This document shows positions 34,645 through 35,886 of a stretch of DNA of 35,886 bases, in pieces. The stretch lies in NCBI GenBank assembly GCA_904397815.1, contig CAJFOT010000034.1, positions 1 through 35,886 of the forward strand, written 5' to 3'. The first letter of the stretch is position 1; the number at the start of each line of letters is the position of its first letter. The translations under genes were made by a program, and so were the position numbers. The stretch is from Candidatus Paralachnospira sangeri. Its GTDB lineage: Bacteria > Bacillota > Clostridia > Lachnospirales > Lachnospiraceae. The notes below the pieces were generated by a model. That model searched no databases, was not told the origin of the DNA, and saw only the letters and a program-made list of their open reading frames with translations.

Positions 34645-35685
34645 ATGAAAAACAGACTGGAAGATGGACAGGTAAACAGACAGAAAAACAGACAGAAAAC
34701 AGAAGCGCCCGTATCAGGAAGGAAGCCGCTGAGTTTTTTTCTCCGGTGCGGAGCTGTCCTGATGGCAGCGGTTTTGCTGTATGGGGGCATTTTTATGGGC
34801 GCTTTTTGCCTGCTGCCGCCCTTGTATGAGGATTCTTATCAGCGGGTGATCGTCCGGCAGTATGACAGTCTGAAGGAGACAGAAGGCCCCAAGGTGATTG
34901 TCCTGGGCAGTTCTTATATTACCTTCTCCACAGACACAGCAGTGATGGAGGAGATATTGTCCATGTCGTGTCAGACTTTTGGCTGCCATGCAGGGATGGG
35001 AGTGCGGTATTTCTTCGATCTGGTGAAGGATTTTATCGGCGAGGGGGATATCGTGGTCTATCCGGTGTGGGAGGCGGATATCAATTATTACGGGACAGAG
35101 CTGATCATGACCGGCATCGAGGGCCGGGCAGATCTGCTGCTGCGCATGCCGGCGGGCGCTGTCAAAGGGGTGCTCACCGGCAGCAGGGATATCATTACAA
35201 AGAAAATCTATGAGCCTCTGCGGGATACTCTGTTTGCCGGCGTGCTGGACCAGGTATCCGATTCCGCAGATGCTATTTACAATATCAGTTCCTTTGATGA
35301 AAATGGAACGATGACGGCACTGCGGACAGAATGCCTGATCGACGACCCGGTGCCGGAGGAACAGAAGGTGCGCTATGACCAGGCAGACTATCCGGCGGAA
35401 TATATTTCCTTCCTCAATGAATTTGACGCATACTGCAGGGAACGGGGGGCGTCCTTTTATCTGACCTATCCTACCATACTGGATGAGGGGCTGGACAACA
35501 GCGAGGAAGAACTGGAAGCCTTTGACATCTGGCTGAAATCCCAGGTCACAGCGCCGGTGATCACCGATATCCGGGATACCATACTGCCCAGGGAAGAAAT
35601 GTTCAATGCCGTGATGCATGCGAATACATATGGGGCGGAGCGGTACAGCAGGATGCTGGCGGAGGATATACGGGGGCAGGAATAA
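34645..35685 (+). CDS. Membrane-anchored SGNH/DltD-like partner of the MBOAT enzyme
   Basis: The 346-residue protein has a basic N-terminus, one helix (about 30-57) and an outer domain. V-I-V-L-G-S-S-Y-I-T-F-S (84-95) is SGNH block I with Ser90 as candidate nucleophile, and V-V-Y-P-V-W-E-A (137-144) is a further conserved strand. The C-terminal M-F-N-A-V-M-H-A-N-T-Y-G-A-E-R (319-333) aligns with the D-T-P-Y-H-L-N-x-x-G motif of DltD/AlgX-type proteins. His325 is kept, but Asn321 stands where the catalytic Asp is usual. It probably passes acyl groups delivered by the MBOAT protein to the glycan, or helps it without catalysis. The gene lies 60 bases after the MBOAT gene, its likely partner. Confidence 0.75.
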   Translation: MKNRLEDGQVNRQKNRQKTEAPVSGRKPLSFFLRCGAVLMAAVLLYGGIFMGAFCLLPPLYEDSYQRVIVRQYDSLKETEGPKVIVLGSSYITFSTDTAVMEEILSMSCQTFGCHAGMGVRYFFDLVKDFIGEGDIVVYPVWEADINYYGTELIMTGIEGRADLLLRMPAGAVKGVLTGSRDIITKKIYEPLRDTLFAGVLDQVSDSADAIYNISSFDENGTMTALRTECLIDDPVPEEQKVRYDQADYPAEYISFLNEFDAYCRERGASFYLTYPTILDEGLDNSEEELEAFDIWLKSQVTAPVITDIRDTILPREEMFNAVMHANTYGAERYSRMLAEDIRGQE

Positions 35686-35846
35686 AGGACATGTTTTCGT
35701 TCGGGGGGCTTGTGCGGCCCGGACGGCATCAGCGGTCACAGCGGGAAGCGGCAGCCAGACAGTCCTTCCCCATAACGCCTTTGTTCCCGGCCTGAATAAA
35801 TTCTAAGCAGCCAGAGAGCCCCTTTTCCAGAACCGGTTTTATGTTC

Positions 35847-35869
35847 AGAAAAAGTCTGATACTTTTTCT
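35847..35869. other. Short AT-rich hairpin in the 3' intergenic region
   Basis: AGAAAAAGT (35847-35855) and ACTTTTTCT (35861-35869) form a 9-bp perfect inverted repeat with a 5-base loop, in the 200 bases after the last gene. It could be a weak bidirectional terminator, but it lacks a GC-rich stem and a clear U-run. The rest of 35686-35886 shows nothing I can assign. Confidence 0.3.
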
Positions 35870-35886
35870 TCACGAAAACCTCGCAG

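Overview
The window looks like a chromosomal segment of a Clostridia-type Firmicute, most likely Lachnospiraceae-like. This is inferred from the moderately GC-rich coding sequence, strong AGGAGG-type ribosome binding sites, use of TTG and GTG starts, and family content; no 16S or other phylogenetic marker is present. Nearly all of it (about 1.18-35.7 kb) is one very large surface-glycan locus, with every gene on the + strand.

Layout. (1) 1-240, - strand: the remains of an ABC transporter operon. An ATPase gene is cut down to 55 codons just after Walker A and runs into the start of an FtsX/MacB-like permease that leaves the window. (2) 388-927, - strand: a small two-helix membrane protein. (3) 1183-6597: a hexapeptide-repeat acyltransferase, a GT4 enzyme, a GNT-I-like/GT-D-like glycosyltransferase pair and a Wzx-type flippase. 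(4) 6602-15930: the most unusual block, a membrane-anchored SGNH esterase followed by three tandem multi-spanning GT-C proteins. All four end in a discoidin (F5/8 type C) module. A 31-bp perfect palindrome overlapping an extended -10 promoter precedes the third GT-C gene. (5) 15946-25966: a polyprenyl-phosphate-sugar synthase-like GT2, two GT4s, four further GT2s, a second GNT-I-like/GT-D-like pair and a GT10 alpha-fucosyltransferase. (6) 25967-26756: an AT-richer gap with a decayed Rpn/PD-(D/E)XK gene and an intrinsic terminator. (7) 26763-32976: a PglK/MsbA-type ABC exporter, a formyltransferase and an aminotransferase predicted to make dTDP-4-formamido-4,6-dideoxyglucose (Qui4NFo), another GT-C protein and a DUF6625 glycosyltransferase. 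(8) 32983-35685: an MBOAT O-acyltransferase and a membrane-anchored SGNH/DltD-like partner.

How it could work (inference). About eighteen glycosyltransferases of at least seven fold or family types build a lipid-linked glycan that includes fucose and probably Qui4NFo. Wzx and/or the ABC protein flip it. The GT2 at 15946 charges polyprenyl phosphate with sugar, and the GT-C enzymes transfer that sugar on the outer face. The MBOAT/SGNH pair and the LbH enzyme add acyl groups. No initiating phosphoglycosyltransferase, Wzy polymerase, chain-length regulator, GtrA flippase, nucleotide-sugar base pathway (RmlAB, GDP-fucose), tRNA, rRNA or CRISPR array was seen, so the locus depends on genes elsewhere.
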